From Flavobacterium odoriferum (GTDB lineage Bacteria > Bacteroidota > Bacteroidia > Flavobacteriales > Flavobacteriaceae), in the NCBI RefSeq assembly GCF_025499515.1, contig NZ_JAMKFA010000023.1, positions 1 to 44,048 of the forward strand: a DNA stretch of 44,048 nt. Reading direction: 5' to 3'. Position 1 is the first letter of the stretch. The number at the start of each line of letters is the position of its first letter. The notes beneath the pieces were generated by a model, which saw nothing but the letters and a program-made list of their open reading frames with translations, did no database searches and was not told the DNA's origin. Positions 16,291 to 25,276 of this stretch are shown here, piece by piece. A program made the translations under genes and the position numbers.

Positions 16291-18120
16291 CTACTCATAT
16301 CGAATATAAGCTGGTTTGCCTAATTGAAAATCATTCAATGTTAAATCGGTGTTTTCAAACGAATTGGTTTTTAAAATATTATCGCCTTCAAAAGGTATTG
16401 ACGGATAATATGAAAACGAAATTTGAAAGCTATTAAACACTAAAAAATCGTTGTTTATTTGAACGCCAACACTAAATTTTGAATACACTTTACTTGCAAA
16501 AAGTGCTTTTTCTTCGGCTAACGAACCCATCGAAATATTCAAATATGGACTAAAACGAAATCCATACCAACTTCCAGGAACATATGATTGTGTTTGTAAC
16601 GAAAAAACCCATTTTTGCGAACCTAAAATTCGATTATTAAAACCTTCAATGCCATAATAATTATTCAATGACAATTGATCTTTGAAAGAAGCATCGCGAT
16701 TGTTTCCCCAAATATAAGTGGGTTTTATAAACTGTCTAAAACGCCATTTTCCCCAGTTTATTAGCGGACTAAAATAATTAAATCCGACCTTAAAAGCAGT
16801 TTGCTCTGTAATACTTTTGTTGTAAAAACTTCCCCATTCAATAAAACTACTTAAATAACCAAAATTATATTTTTTACCGTGCGAAATCATAATCCCAGAA
16901 TACAATCTAGAAATATCATTTTTATCTTGGTAACCAAAAATTAGAGCAATATTCTGCCCGTAAGGAATATCTTCAATAATATCATAATTAAAAATATATT
17001 TATCCTGATAAAACTGTTGCTTCGAAATACCTACATAACCAATTATATTATTTTCAGACGTAAAAAAAGAACTTGAATCTAATAATTCATTGGGCTTTCT
17101 TAAAAAAGCTTTTCTATTATAACTAATTGCAGTAATTAAATTGGTGTAAACATCAGTTTTAAAACGCTTTTCCTTAATTTTAAATGCTCTACCGTACCAA
17201 TATTCTTGAAATTCAAATTTTACAGGTTCAGCTACTAATGAATCTGAAACAGGAAAAAATTCGGTACTCAAAGTATTTCCGAAATAAACACCTCCAGCAT
17301 TTTTAGCATAAACTGAATAAAAAGGGCGAGATAAATTTACACTTCGACGGCTGTTATTATTGAATTCATTAGTATATTCTAAATCTAACTTAATGAAACT
17401 ATTTTTAATATTATTGATAGTGTATCGTGCAAAAACGGCTTGCTCTTTTGGCGAAAACTTATTCTCAAGATTTCCTGCAATTTGATGACCAAAACCAAAT
17501 AAATTTCTTTCGGTCAACTTTACACTACTTTGATTGCTTGAATAACTTCCGTTTGGAATTAGGCTCCATGAATCTAAAACACGTACTTTAACATCAATCG
17601 AGTCATTTGTTGTCCCCAAAAATATCGGAGTAACTTTAACTTCACGAACATAGCGCTGACTTCTAATTAAACGTTCTGATTCTTTTAAAATTAACGAATC
17701 ACAAAGTTCATTTTTTCTAAAAAGTAGTAAATTCCGAATGGTAAATTCTTTAGTTTTCAAATGAATTGAATTACCAAAACGTTCAAATCCATTTCTTGGT
17801 TTTTTATTCTCATTAGAAACCGATTGCCCAAAAGGATCTAAAGTTTCAATAATAATATTCCGAATAATCTTTCCATTTGACTTATTAGTAATCAAAGGTT
17901 TCTCAATAGGTTTCCTATCTGGAATTAAATTTTCTGCTTTTAACGCCGAAGAACGAAAAAGAAGTTTATATACAAATTTGTTGAACTTACTCTTCTTAGA
18001 CAAATCATGAATATCTTGATAAATTGCAGCTGTACTGTCATTTTCTTTTACTTGAGCAAAAACGCCCTCGCAAAAAAAACAAAAACAAAACAAAAAATAA
18101 ATTACAATTTTCTTATCCAT
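16291..18120 (-). CDS. Outer-membrane POTRA/beta-barrel protein (BamA/Omp85-like)
   Basis: A 609-aa protein with a signal peptide (MDKKIVIYFLFCFCFFCEGVFAQ). A region around 85-195 reads IRNIIIETLDPFGQS...RSQRYVREVKVTP and resembles a POTRA domain. The long C-terminal half is rich in alternating aromatic strands (KVRVLDSWSLIPNGSYSSN, YGIEGFNNRILG and others), as in a 16-strand barrel. It is shorter than BamA, with probably a single POTRA, so it is an accessory Omp85-superfamily or surface-antigen protein, not the essential assembly factor. It is convergent with hemN and divergent from the helicase gene. Its substrate is unknown. Confidence 0.78.
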   Translation of the reverse strand: MDKKIVIYFLFCFCFFCEGVFAQVKENDSTAAIYQDIHDLSKKSKFNKFVYKLLFRSSALKAENLIPDRKPIEKPLITNKSNGKIIRNIIIETLDPFGQSVSNENKKPRNGFERFGNSIHLKTKEFTIRNLLLFRKNELCDSLILKESERLIRSQRYVREVKVTPIFLGTTNDSIDVKVRVLDSWSLIPNGSYSSNQSSVKLTERNLFGFGHQIAGNLENKFSPKEQAVFARYTINNIKNSFIKLDLEYTNEFNNNSRRSVNLSRPFYSVYAKNAGGVYFGNTLSTEFFPVSDSLVAEPVKFEFQEYWYGRAFKIKEKRFKTDVYTNLITAISYNRKAFLRKPNELLDSSSFFTSENNIIGYVGISKQQFYQDKYIFNYDIIEDIPYGQNIALIFGYQDKNDISRLYSGIMISHGKKYNFGYLSSFIEWGSFYNKSITEQTAFKVGFNYFSPLINWGKWRFRQFIKPTYIWGNNRDASFKDQLSLNNYYGIEGFNNRILGSQKWVFSLQTQSYVPGSWYGFRFSPYLNISMGSLAEEKALFASKVYSKFSVGVQINNDFLVFNSFQISFSYYPSIPFEGDNILKTNSFENTDLTLNDFQLGKPAYIRYE

Positions 18121-18180
18121 AATTAAGTAAACTCCTTTTTATACAATTTTAGTATCAACAATTTTGTAAAGTAAATAAAA

Positions 18181-18201
18181 ATGTAACAAACAACGTTACA
18201 T
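18181..18201. promoter_or_regulatory. Inverted repeat ATGTAAC-N7-GTTACAT
   Basis: A perfect 7-bp inverted repeat lies between the divergent barrel-protein and helicase genes, 31 bases before the helicase -7 box. The half-site ATGTAA also appears in the hemN upstream palindrome, with a different spacing. It could be an operator; the regulator is unknown. Confidence 0.4.
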
Positions 18202-18231
18202 CGCAAAAAAAATCATTACAAAAAGTTTATG

Positions 18232-18239
18232 TACCTTTG
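18232..18239 (+). promoter_or_regulatory. -7 box of DEAD-box helicase gene
   Basis: TACCTTTG followed by CAC is the usual TAnnTTTG form in this phylum and lies 19 bases before the helicase ATG at 18259. A matching -33 box is not obvious. Confidence 0.55.
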
Positions 18240-18258
18240 CACAAATTTAATACCCTTT

Positions 18259-19605
18259 ATGAAAACGTTCAAAGAATTCGATTTACCAAAATCACTACAA
18301 AAAGCATTAGACGAATTAGGTTTTGTTCACGCTACGCCTATTCAAGAAAAATCGCATGCTGTAATTCTTTCAGGAAGAGACATGATGGGAATTGCACAAA
18401 CAGGAACTGGAAAAACCTTTGCTTATCTACTACCTATTCTAAAACAATGGAAATTTCAAAATAACGAATCGGCAAGAATTGTAATTTTAGTTCCAACGCG
18501 TGAATTAGTAGTACAAGTTGCGGAAGAAGTTGAAAAACTAACCAAATATATGAGTGTTAGAACACTTGGAATTTATGGTGGTGTCAACATCAATACGCAA
18601 CGAAAAGCATTAGCTCAAGGTGTCGATATTTTAGTAGGAACGCCAGGTCGTGTAATGGATTTAGGTTTAGATGGTGTTTTACGATTTGACGAATTACAAA
18701 AATTAGTCATTGACGAATTTGACGAAATCCTAAACTTAGGTTTCCGTGCGCAATTGACTTCGATTTTATCGATGATGCGTGGCAAAAAACAAAACATCTT
18801 ATTTTCGGCAACCATGACCGAAGAAGTAGATGCCATGTTAGATGAATATTTCGAATTCCCAGAAGAGGTTTCATTAGCACAAAGCGGAACACCATTAGAA
18901 CAAATTGAACAAATCGTATATCAAGTTCCCAATTTCCTTACCAAATTAAACATGTTGAAACATTTGGTTCGTGAAACCGAAACCATGGAACGTGTTTTAA
19001 TTTTCGTAAACAACAAACGTATTGTTGATTTGGTTTTTGAAACCTTAGATGAAGAATTTCCAGAACAATTTGGGGTTATTCACTCGAATAAATCGCAAAA
19101 TTATCGTTTGAATACGATGGCATCTTTTCAAGCGGGCGAATTAAGAGGTTTGGTTACGACCGATATTATGGCGCGTGGTTTAGATATTTCTGATATTACA
19201 CACGTTATCAATTTACAATTTACCGAAGAACCTGAAAAATACATGCACCGTATCGGTAGAACAGGTCGTGCCGATAAAACAGGTATTGCAATCAGTTTGG
19301 TTTCACCAAGTGAAGTAGAAAGTAAAATTGAGGTAGAATTGTTAATGAATACTGAAATTAAAGAATTTCCACTTCCAGAAGATTTAAAAATCGAAGAACG
19401 TTATTTAGACTTCGAAAAGGAAAAGAAAAAAATGAAATTCTTGTTGAAAACACCTAAAAAAGAAGGTGGAGAAGCCTTTCACAAGAAAAAAGATAAAAAT
19501 GCCAAAGTAAACCTTGGCGGTCCAGGAAAACGTAAACCACGTAAAACCGAATCGAGAAATAGAAACATCGAACGTAAAAGAGACGAGAAAAGAAAGAAGA
19601 AATAG
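18259..19605 (+). CDS. DEAD-box-family RNA helicase with DEFD motif II
   Basis: ATP-dependent RNA helicase of superfamily 2, 448 aa from the ATG at 18259; an in-frame start at 18229 would begin before the -7 box and is rejected. Visible motifs are the Q motif (FVHATPIQ), motif I AQTGTGKT (46-53), Ia PTRELVVQV, Ib TPGRVMDL, motif III SAT, and motif VI HRIGRTGRADKTG. Motif II is DEFD (152-155), not DEAD; the two acidic residues needed for magnesium/ATP chemistry are kept. The C-terminal 70 residues are Lys/Arg-rich, typical for RNA binding. Probable roles are ribosome assembly or RNA turnover in the cold. The gene stands alone. Confidence 0.94.
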   Translation: MKTFKEFDLPKSLQKALDELGFVHATPIQEKSHAVILSGRDMMGIAQTGTGKTFAYLLPILKQWKFQNNESARIVILVPTRELVVQVAEEVEKLTKYMSVRTLGIYGGVNINTQRKALAQGVDILVGTPGRVMDLGLDGVLRFDELQKLVIDEFDEILNLGFRAQLTSILSMMRGKKQNILFSATMTEEVDAMLDEYFEFPEEVSLAQSGTPLEQIEQIVYQVPNFLTKLNMLKHLVRETETMERVLIFVNNKRIVDLVFETLDEEFPEQFGVIHSNKSQNYRLNTMASFQAGELRGLVTTDIMARGLDISDITHVINLQFTEEPEKYMHRIGRTGRADKTGIAISLVSPSEVESKIEVELLMNTEIKEFPLPEDLKIEERYLDFEKEKKKMKFLLKTPKKEGGEAFHKKKDKNAKVNLGGPGKRKPRKTESRNRNIERKRDEKRKKK

Positions 19606-19615
19606 ACAACTTTTG

Positions 19616-19682
19616 CCATACTGAACTAGTTTCAGCATCTAAAATCTGTGAAAACTTCTCAAATCCGTGTCATCTGTGTTCC
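19616..19682. repeat. Dispersed intergenic repeat remnants
   Basis: The spacer after the helicase gene contains CTGAACTAGTTTCAGCATCT (19621-19640), a variant of the palindromic unit at 8870 and 35036. It also contains CCGTGTCATCTGTGTTCC (19665-19682), whose end matches the inverted repeat near iaaA. No gene is present here. Confidence 0.55.
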
Positions 19683-19741
19683 AAAAAATTAACGCACAAC
19701 ATTTTCTGAAATCTAAATTCTAATTTCTAAATTGAATTTTG

Positions 19742-19749
19742 TACTTTTG
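19742..19749 (+). promoter_or_regulatory. -7 box of BatA-like gene
   Basis: TACTTTTG fits TAnnTTTG and lies 17 bases before the ATG at 19767. No convincing -33 box is seen. Confidence 0.45.
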
Positions 19750-19766
19750 ACAAATTCTAATTATAA

Positions 19767-21692
19767 ATGCAGTTCAAACATCCAGAAATTCTCTACTTCC
19801 TTTTTCTGTTGGTTATACCAATTTTGGTGCATTTATTTCAATTACGTCGTTTTAAAAAAGAGTATTTTACTAACGTAAAACTCCTCAAAGAACTTCAAAT
19901 TCAAACCCGAAAAAGTTCTAAAATCAAGAAATGGTTGTTGTTAGCCACACGATTATTGCTATTAGCTTGTTTAATTTTCGCTTTTACACAGCCTTTTTTT
20001 GAGGCCAAAGACACTACCAATAAAGGCAATGAATTAATCATTATATTAGACAATTCGTTTTCCATGCAAGCTAAAGGTGCAAAAGGCGAATTACTCAAAC
20101 GTAGCGTCCAAGAATTATTAGAAGAATTACCTGAAAACCAACAATTTTCGTTAGTAACCAATTCAGAATTTTTTTGGGATACGGATATTAAATCGATTCA
20201 GAAAGAATTACAAAATTTAGAGTATTCTGCAATGCCGTTTCAGTTGGATTATTTGATTAATCAAGTCGAAACCAAAAAGAAAAATACTAAGAAAGACTAC
20301 GTTATCATTACCGATGCCATTCAATCCGAAAGTAAAAAAGCATTGGATTTGGCAGAAAATAATGTCGTGTATTTCATCCAGCCTGAAGCCGAAAATAAAA
20401 CCAACATTAGTATTGATAAGGTTGTGATTTCCCAAGTTTTGGATCAATTTTATGAATTGAAAATCACACTTCAAGCTTTTGGGAAAACTGAGAATGAAGT
20501 TCCTCTTTCTGTTTTCAGCAATAATAAAGCGATTGCCAAAACCATTGCAAAATTTGAAAATCAGAAAACAGAAATTTCGATAACCATTCCAAAAAACGAT
20601 TTTCACGGGAATATTAGTATCGAAGATAAGAGTTTAAGCTATGACAACGATTTCTATCTAAGCATTTCCAAACCTGAAAAAGCAAATGTAATCGTTATCG
20701 GAAATTCAGACAAAAACAATTTCTTAAGTCGCATTTTTACAGCTGATGAGTTCAATTTCAAAAGCACTGAATTAGCCACTTTAGATTACAATCAAATTGA
20801 AAATCAAGATGCGATTGTGTTGAATGAATTAGAAGATTTGCCGGTTGCTTTAGGAACAACACTAAAATCGTTTTACGAAAAAGGTGGCAATATTGTTTTG
20901 ATTCCGAATGCAAAAAATTCGCCTTCTTTATTGAATGCTTTCGCGAAAAACTTCGGTGGATTGAGCTATTCCCAACTTTCGACTTCTGAAAAACAAATCA
21001 CGAAAATTAATTTTAGTCATCCATTATACCAAACGGTTTTTGAGAAAAAAGTAACTAATTTTCAATATCCAAATGTAAAAGAAAGTTTTACTTTATCAGG
21101 AATTACGAACATTTTACAATACGAAGATAACTCGGTTTTTGTAGGTTCAACTACCAATCGATTGGGTACTTTTTACGCTTTTTCGGCACCAATAAACAAA
21201 CAAAATAGTAATTTTCAGAATGCACCATTAATTGTTCCAACCTTTTACAACATGGGACAAAATCAAGGCAAAACAGGGATTAATGCTTATACCATTGGAG
21301 AAAACGAAAACCTAATTTTAGAAACTATTTTAGCCAAAGACGAAGTGGTTTCGGTTCAAAAAGAAGGTTATAGTTTCATTCCGATGCAACAAATTTTAAA
21401 TGCAAAATGTAAACTTTCATTTGGTGATTATCCTGAAGAAGCAGGAAATTTTGATGTCATCAAAGCAAACAATTCGCTAAAGAAAATTAGCTTCAACTAT
21501 CCAAGAACGGAAAGCGATTTAACGCAAGTTACAACTGCCAATTTTGAGAATTTTACCAAAGTAAACAACATAGCCACCGTTCTAAACGACATTGCTTCTG
21601 AACGCACAAGTAATGAAATTTGGAAATGGTTTATCATCGCAACACTACTATTTTTAATAACAGAACTACTAATCCAAAAATTTGTAAAATGA
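19767..21692 (+). CDS. BatA-like membrane protein with VWA domain
   Basis: A 641-aa protein with the N-terminal double-transmembrane BatA domain (HPEILYFLFLLVIPILVHLF at 5-24, RRFKKEYFTNVKLLKEL, then a second helix at about 56-76). A VWA-like domain follows with the MIDAS start DNSFS (D95, S97, S99). A C-terminal transmembrane helix lies near 620-638. Proteins of this type accompany Bat (Bacteroides aerotolerance) systems, but the flavobacterial copy beside dihydroorotase is a separate, poorly characterised branch. The middle region (about 300-560) resembles a glutamine-amidotransferase-like fold only weakly. Its TGA overlaps the ATG of the next gene (ATGA), so the two are translationally coupled. 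Confidence 0.88.
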   Translation: MQFKHPEILYFLFLLVIPILVHLFQLRRFKKEYFTNVKLLKELQIQTRKSSKIKKWLLLATRLLLLACLIFAFTQPFFEAKDTTNKGNELIIILDNSFSMQAKGAKGELLKRSVQELLEELPENQQFSLVTNSEFFWDTDIKSIQKELQNLEYSAMPFQLDYLINQVETKKKNTKKDYVIITDAIQSESKKALDLAENNVVYFIQPEAENKTNISIDKVVISQVLDQFYELKITLQAFGKTENEVPLSVFSNNKAIAKTIAKFENQKTEISITIPKNDFHGNISIEDKSLSYDNDFYLSISKPEKANVIVIGNSDKNNFLSRIFTADEFNFKSTELATLDYNQIENQDAIVLNELEDLPVALGTTLKSFYEKGGNIVLIPNAKNSPSLLNAFAKNFGGLSYSQLSTSEKQITKINFSHPLYQTVFEKKVTNFQYPNVKESFTLSGITNILQYEDNSVFVGSTTNRLGTFYAFSAPINKQNSNFQNAPLIVPTFYNMGQNQGKTGINAYTIGENENLILETILAKDEVVSVQKEGYSFIPMQQILNAKCKLSFGDYPEEAGNFDVIKANNSLKKISFNYPRTESDLTQVTTANFENFTKVNNIATVLNDIASERTSNEIWKWFIIATLLFLITELLIQKFVK

Positions 21693-22948
21693 CGCAAGTT
21701 ATTCTAAAACAAGCCAAAATAATCGACGCTTCAAGTCCGTTTCACAACCAAGTGATGGACATCAAAATTGAAAACGGAACGATAACTCAAATAGAAAAAG
21801 AAATTGCAGGTACTTCAGGTTTTGAAGTGGTAAATATTCCTAATTTACACGTTTCTCAAGGCTGGATGGACAGCTCGGTTTCTTTTGGAGAACCAGGCTA
21901 CGAAGACCGCGAAACCATAGAAAACGGCTTGAAAGTCGCTGCTAAAAGCGGATTTACAGCGGTAGCTTTACAACCTAACTCAAATCCAACTATCGACAAT
22001 CAAGCGCAAGTGCGATTTGTTTTGGACAGAGCTAAAAACCAAGCAACAACTTTATATCCAATCGGAGCCTTAACTAAAGGTAGCGAAGGAACCGATTTGG
22101 CCGAATTATTCGATATGAAGAACGCTGGAGCGATTGCTTTTGGAGATTATAAGAAAGCGTTACAGAATGCCAATCTTCAAAAAATTGCGTTGCAATACGT
22201 ACAAGATTTCGACGGAATGGTAATCGCTTTTTGCCAAGACAGCACTTTAAAAGGAATTGGAATTGCAAATGAAGGCGTGATCAGTACAAAATTAGGTATG
22301 AAAGGAATCCCAGCTTTAGCCGAAGAATTACAAGTCGCTCGTAACTTATTTTTATTAGAATATACAGGCGGAAAATTACACATTCCAACGATTTCAACAC
22401 AAGGAAGCATCAAATTAATCAAAGAAGCTAAAACAAAAGGCTTGAACGTTACTTGTAGCGTTGCGGTTCATAATTTAGTTTTAAACGATGAAATATTAAT
22501 GGGATTTGATTCGAGATACAAAGTATTGCCTCCATTAAGAGAAGAAGCTACAAGAAAAGCTTTAGTGGAAGCCGTTTTAGATGGAACAATCGATTGTATT
22601 ACTTCAGACCATAATCCTTTAGATATTGAACTTAAAAAATTAGAATTTGATTTAGCCAAAGATGGAACCATTGGATTAGAGAGTGCTTTTGGTGCTTTAC
22701 TAACGATTTTACCACTTGAAGTAATAGTTAACAAATTAACAGCCAACAAACTGGTTTTCAATATTGATAACCCTTCAATTGTAATTAAAAACAAAGCTGA
22801 TATTTCACTATTTACCACAGAAGAAAATTGGACATTCGGAAAAGAAAACATCTTATCAAAATCTAAAAATTCGGCTTTCTTAGGACAAAAAATGAAAGGG
22901 AAAGCTGTTGGAATTTATAATAATGGGCAATTAATAATGAACAATTAA
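21689..22948 (+). CDS. Dihydroorotase-like protein lacking the metal-binding HxH
   Basis: An amidohydrolase-fold protein, 419 aa from the ATG at 21689, similar throughout to class I dihydroorotase. It keeps the frame of motifs (QGWMDSSVSFGEPGYEDRET, GFTAVALQPNSNP, SVAVHNLVLND, CITSDHNPLD, GLESAFGALL). Where active enzymes have DxHxHxR..PG, this protein has DSSVSFGEPG: both histidines are replaced by Ser63 and Ser65, and the HH of the distal motif is VH. A bimetallic zinc centre therefore cannot form in the usual way. It may be a non-catalytic partner, like the inactive dihydroorotase that stabilises aspartate transcarbamoylase in some bacteria, or have another role. ATGA overlap with the BatA-like gene means coupled translation. 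Confidence 0.85.
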   Translation: MTQVILKQAKIIDASSPFHNQVMDIKIENGTITQIEKEIAGTSGFEVVNIPNLHVSQGWMDSSVSFGEPGYEDRETIENGLKVAAKSGFTAVALQPNSNPTIDNQAQVRFVLDRAKNQATTLYPIGALTKGSEGTDLAELFDMKNAGAIAFGDYKKALQNANLQKIALQYVQDFDGMVIAFCQDSTLKGIGIANEGVISTKLGMKGIPALAEELQVARNLFLLEYTGGKLHIPTISTQGSIKLIKEAKTKGLNVTCSVAVHNLVLNDEILMGFDSRYKVLPPLREEATRKALVEAVLDGTIDCITSDHNPLDIELKKLEFDLAKDGTIGLESAFGALLTILPLEVIVNKLTANKLVFNIDNPSIVIKNKADISLFTTEENWTFGKENILSKSKNSAFLGQKMKGKAVGIYNNGQLIMNN

Positions 22949-22968
22949 TAATTGATAATTTAAGCATC

Positions 22969-23310
22969 ATGAACGAAATTGAACAAGGAAAAAGCGATAT
23001 CGAAAGAGGAAAAATTACTGCTATTACTAGTTATATTTTGATTATTGGAGTGTTAATTGCACTTTCAATGAATGCTGAAACAAAAAATAAATTTGCATCG
23101 TTTCACATCAAGCAAGCAATAGGACTAAATCTTACTTTTATTTCAATTGGATTACTAATTTCTAACTTTAGTAATACACAAATTTATGTTTCTTTTTGGG
23201 TGTTTTTTACTGTATTATGGGTTTTCGGAATTTTATCCGCTATTAAAGGTGAAATAAAACCAATACCATTAGTTGGGAATTTATATCAAAAACTATTCAA
23301 ATCCTTTTAA
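22969..23310 (+). CDS. Small DUF4870-like membrane protein
   Basis: A 113-aa protein with a charged N-terminus (MNEIEQGKSDIERGKITA) and three hydrophobic helices at about 20-37, 52-68 and 75-92. It carries the SFHIKQAIGLNL signature seen in DUF4870/Tic20-like small inner-membrane proteins of Bacteroidota, which read FHxxQAxxL. The role is unknown. It lies 20 bases after the dihydroorotase-like gene and 37 bases before the esterase gene, so an operon is likely. Confidence 0.8.
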   Translation: MNEIEQGKSDIERGKITAITSYILIIGVLIALSMNAETKNKFASFHIKQAIGLNLTFISIGLLISNFSNTQIYVSFWVFFTVLWVFGILSAIKGEIKPIPLVGNLYQKLFKSF

Positions 23311-23347
23311 ACTTTTAAACTCATAAACTTATAACCTTTATCCAAGA

Positions 23348-23986
23348 ATGAATTTACATTATTTAGTACAAGAACCAAAAGTTAAACACGATAAAAATCC
23401 ATTATTACTACTTTTACACGGTTATGGTAGCAATGAAGAAGATTTATTTTCTTTTGCTCCTGAATTACCAGATGATAGTTATGTAATATCAGTTCGTGCG
23501 CCTTATGATTTACAACCTTATGGACATGCTTGGTATGCCATTCATTTTGATGCGGATGAAAACAAGTTTTCAGATAACGTACAAGCCAAACAATCGGTTG
23601 AAATCATAGCGAGTTTTATTGACGAAATCGTAAAAAAATATCCTATAGATACTGAAAATGTAACTTTAATTGGTTTCAGTCAAGGAGCAATTTTAAGTTA
23701 TGCTACTGCCCTAACCTATCCTGAAAAAATATCTAAAGTAGTCGCTCTAAGTGGTTATTTTAATCAGGAAATCCTACCAGAAGTTATCGATACTAAAGCT
23801 ATTTCTCATTTGAAATTCTTTGTATCACATGGTTCGGTTGACCAAGTAATTCCAGTAGACTGGGCTAGAAAAGCAAAACCAGCTTTAGAAAATTTAGGTT
23901 TAGAAGTGGAATACCAAGAATACCCTATTGGACATGGGGTTTCACCAAAAAACTTCTACGATTTTAAGAATTGGTTACAACGATAA
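23348..23986 (+). CDS. Phospholipase/carboxylesterase family alpha/beta hydrolase
   Basis: A 212-aa cytoplasmic serine hydrolase of the acyl-protein thioesterase/carboxylesterase family. It has LLLLHGYGSNEEDLF (oxyanion region), the nucleophile elbow GFSQG (Ser near 112), SHGSVDQVIPV carrying the acid Asp (near 165), and the catalytic His in YPIGHGVSP (near 197). The full triad is present and the length is typical. The natural substrate cannot be read from the sequence; esters or lysophospholipids are usual. A strong terminator follows immediately. Confidence 0.9.
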   Translation: MNLHYLVQEPKVKHDKNPLLLLLHGYGSNEEDLFSFAPELPDDSYVISVRAPYDLQPYGHAWYAIHFDADENKFSDNVQAKQSVEIIASFIDEIVKKYPIDTENVTLIGFSQGAILSYATALTYPEKISKVVALSGYFNQEILPEVIDTKAISHLKFFVSHGSVDQVIPVDWARKAKPALENLGLEVEYQEYPIGHGVSPKNFYDFKNWLQR

Positions 23987-23990
23987 AATA

Positions 23991-24022
23991 AAAAAGCTCT
24001 GAATGTAAGTTCAGAGCTTTTT
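23991..24022 (+). terminator. Intrinsic terminator after esterase gene
   Basis: AAAAAGCTCTGAA (23991-24003) and TTCAGAGCTTTTT (24010-24022) form a 13-bp stem around TGTAAG. The A and T runs make it usable in both directions, which would also serve the convergent fasciclin gene. Confidence 0.9.
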
Positions 24023-24058
24023 GTTTAACCAACTATAAATAAACAATCTATTATGAGC

Positions 24059-24628
24059 TTATGATTTAGGGGTTACCACAGCATCAATAACATGAATAAC
24101 TCCGTTTTTTTGATTAACATCTGCAATAGTCACTTTAGCACTATTTCCATTTTCATCAGTAATATAAACATCTTTACCTTTCATCCAAGCTGTTAGAGTG
24201 CCTCCACTTACCGTTTTAAATGAATACTTCCCATTTCCTTTTTTAATAGCATCAATAATATCTTTTGCGCTCCACTTTCCTGCTGCCACGTGATATTTTA
24301 AAATGGTTTGCAACATTTCTTTGTTTTCAGGTTTTAGTAATGTTTCAACCGTTCCTTTTGGTAATTTATCAAACGCTGCATTTGTTGGGGCAAAAACGGT
24401 GAATGGTCCATCTGACATTAATACATCTACTAATCCCGCTGCTTGCACAGCCGCAACTAAAGTAGTATGTTCTTTAGAATTTACTGCATTTTCAACAATA
24501 TTCTTACTTGGGTACATTGGAGCGCCGCCCACTTCAACAGTTTTTTCTTTAGACTGTGCATAAGTATTTGTACTAAAAAATAATACGAATGCAACTAAGC
24601 CGTTAGCTAAAATTTTGTAGGTTTTCAT
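24059..24628 (-). CDS. Exported fasciclin-domain protein
   Basis: A 189-aa protein with a signal peptide (MKTYKILANGLVAFVLFFS...TYAQ, cleavage near residue 25). It has one FAS1 domain, about 55-187, with the FAS1 signatures TTLVAAVQAAGLVDVL, GPFTVFAPTNAAFDKLP, LKYHVAAGKWS and GVIHVIDAVVTP. FAS1 domains mediate adhesion or matrix contacts. The mature N-terminus carries a short linker (GGAPMYPSKNIVENAVNS) common in flavobacterial members. It is a single gene between two plus-strand units. Confidence 0.93.
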   Translation of the reverse strand: MKTYKILANGLVAFVLFFSTNTYAQSKEKTVEVGGAPMYPSKNIVENAVNSKEHTTLVAAVQAAGLVDVLMSDGPFTVFAPTNAAFDKLPKGTVETLLKPENKEMLQTILKYHVAAGKWSAKDIIDAIKKGNGKYSFKTVSGGTLTAWMKGKDVYITDENGNSAKVTIADVNQKNGVIHVIDAVVTPKS

Positions 24629-24743
24629 TTTTGTGAATTTTTAAGTTATAATTGCATTTACGCAGAAAATAATTTCTTGGTTTTAAAAATTGAAAAATAA
24701 TTTAATCTTAAGACTTTATTTCTTCAAATTCAATTATATTCTT

Positions 24744-24751
24744 TAAATTTG
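24744..24751 (+). promoter_or_regulatory. -7 box of tpx
   Basis: TAAATTTG matches TAnnTTTG and lies 23 bases before the tpx ATG. The -33 partner is unclear. Confidence 0.45.
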
Positions 24752-24774
24752 TTTTTCAAAAAAAATCACAAGGT

Positions 24775-25272
24775 ATGGCAACAGTAACATTAGGAGGAAA
24801 TCCAATTCACACATCAGGTGAATTACCAAAAGTAGGTACAAAAGCAACAGATTTTAATTTAGTTAAAATAGATTTAGGAACTGCATCTTTAGCTGATTTT
24901 GCTGGTTCAAGAGTAGTTTTAAATATTTTTCCAAGTGTAGATACTGGAACATGTGCCGCATCTGTGCGCAAATTCAATGAAAAAGCAAATACTTTGGAAA
25001 ACACAAAAGTATTATGTATTTCAAGAGATTTACCATTTGCTCAAAAACGTTTTTGTGGTGCTGAAGGATTAGAAAATGTAATTAATCTTTCTGATTTTAA
25101 AGAAGGAAGCTTCGGTAAAAATTACGGATTAGAAATTACAGACGGACCTTTAGCTGGTTTACATTCTCGTGCAGTAGTAGTTTTAGATGAAAACGGAACT
25201 ATCCTTCACACAGAACAAGTGAGCGAAATTGCTGACGAACCTAATTATGAAGCTGCTTTAGCTGTATTATAA
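24775..25272 (+). CDS. tpx: Thiol peroxidase
   Basis: An atypical 2-Cys peroxiredoxin, 165 aa, that reduces hydroperoxides with electrons from thioredoxin. The peroxidatic cysteine is Cys60 in SVDTGTC and the resolving one Cys94 in KRFCGAE, the same spacing as in Escherichia coli Tpx. The N-terminal [18 protein letters not shown] is family-specific. It lies 4 bases before dgkA, so the two are likely co-transcribed, and its own -7 box is visible. Confidence 0.97.
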   Translation: MATVTLGGNPIHTSGELPKVGTKATDFNLVKIDLGTASLADFAGSRVVLNIFPSVDTGTCAASVRKFNEKANTLENTKVLCISRDLPFAQKRFCGAEGLENVINLSDFKEGSFGKNYGLEITDGPLAGLHSRAVVVLDENGTILHTEQVSEIADEPNYEAALAVL

Positions 25273-25276
25273 AAAT

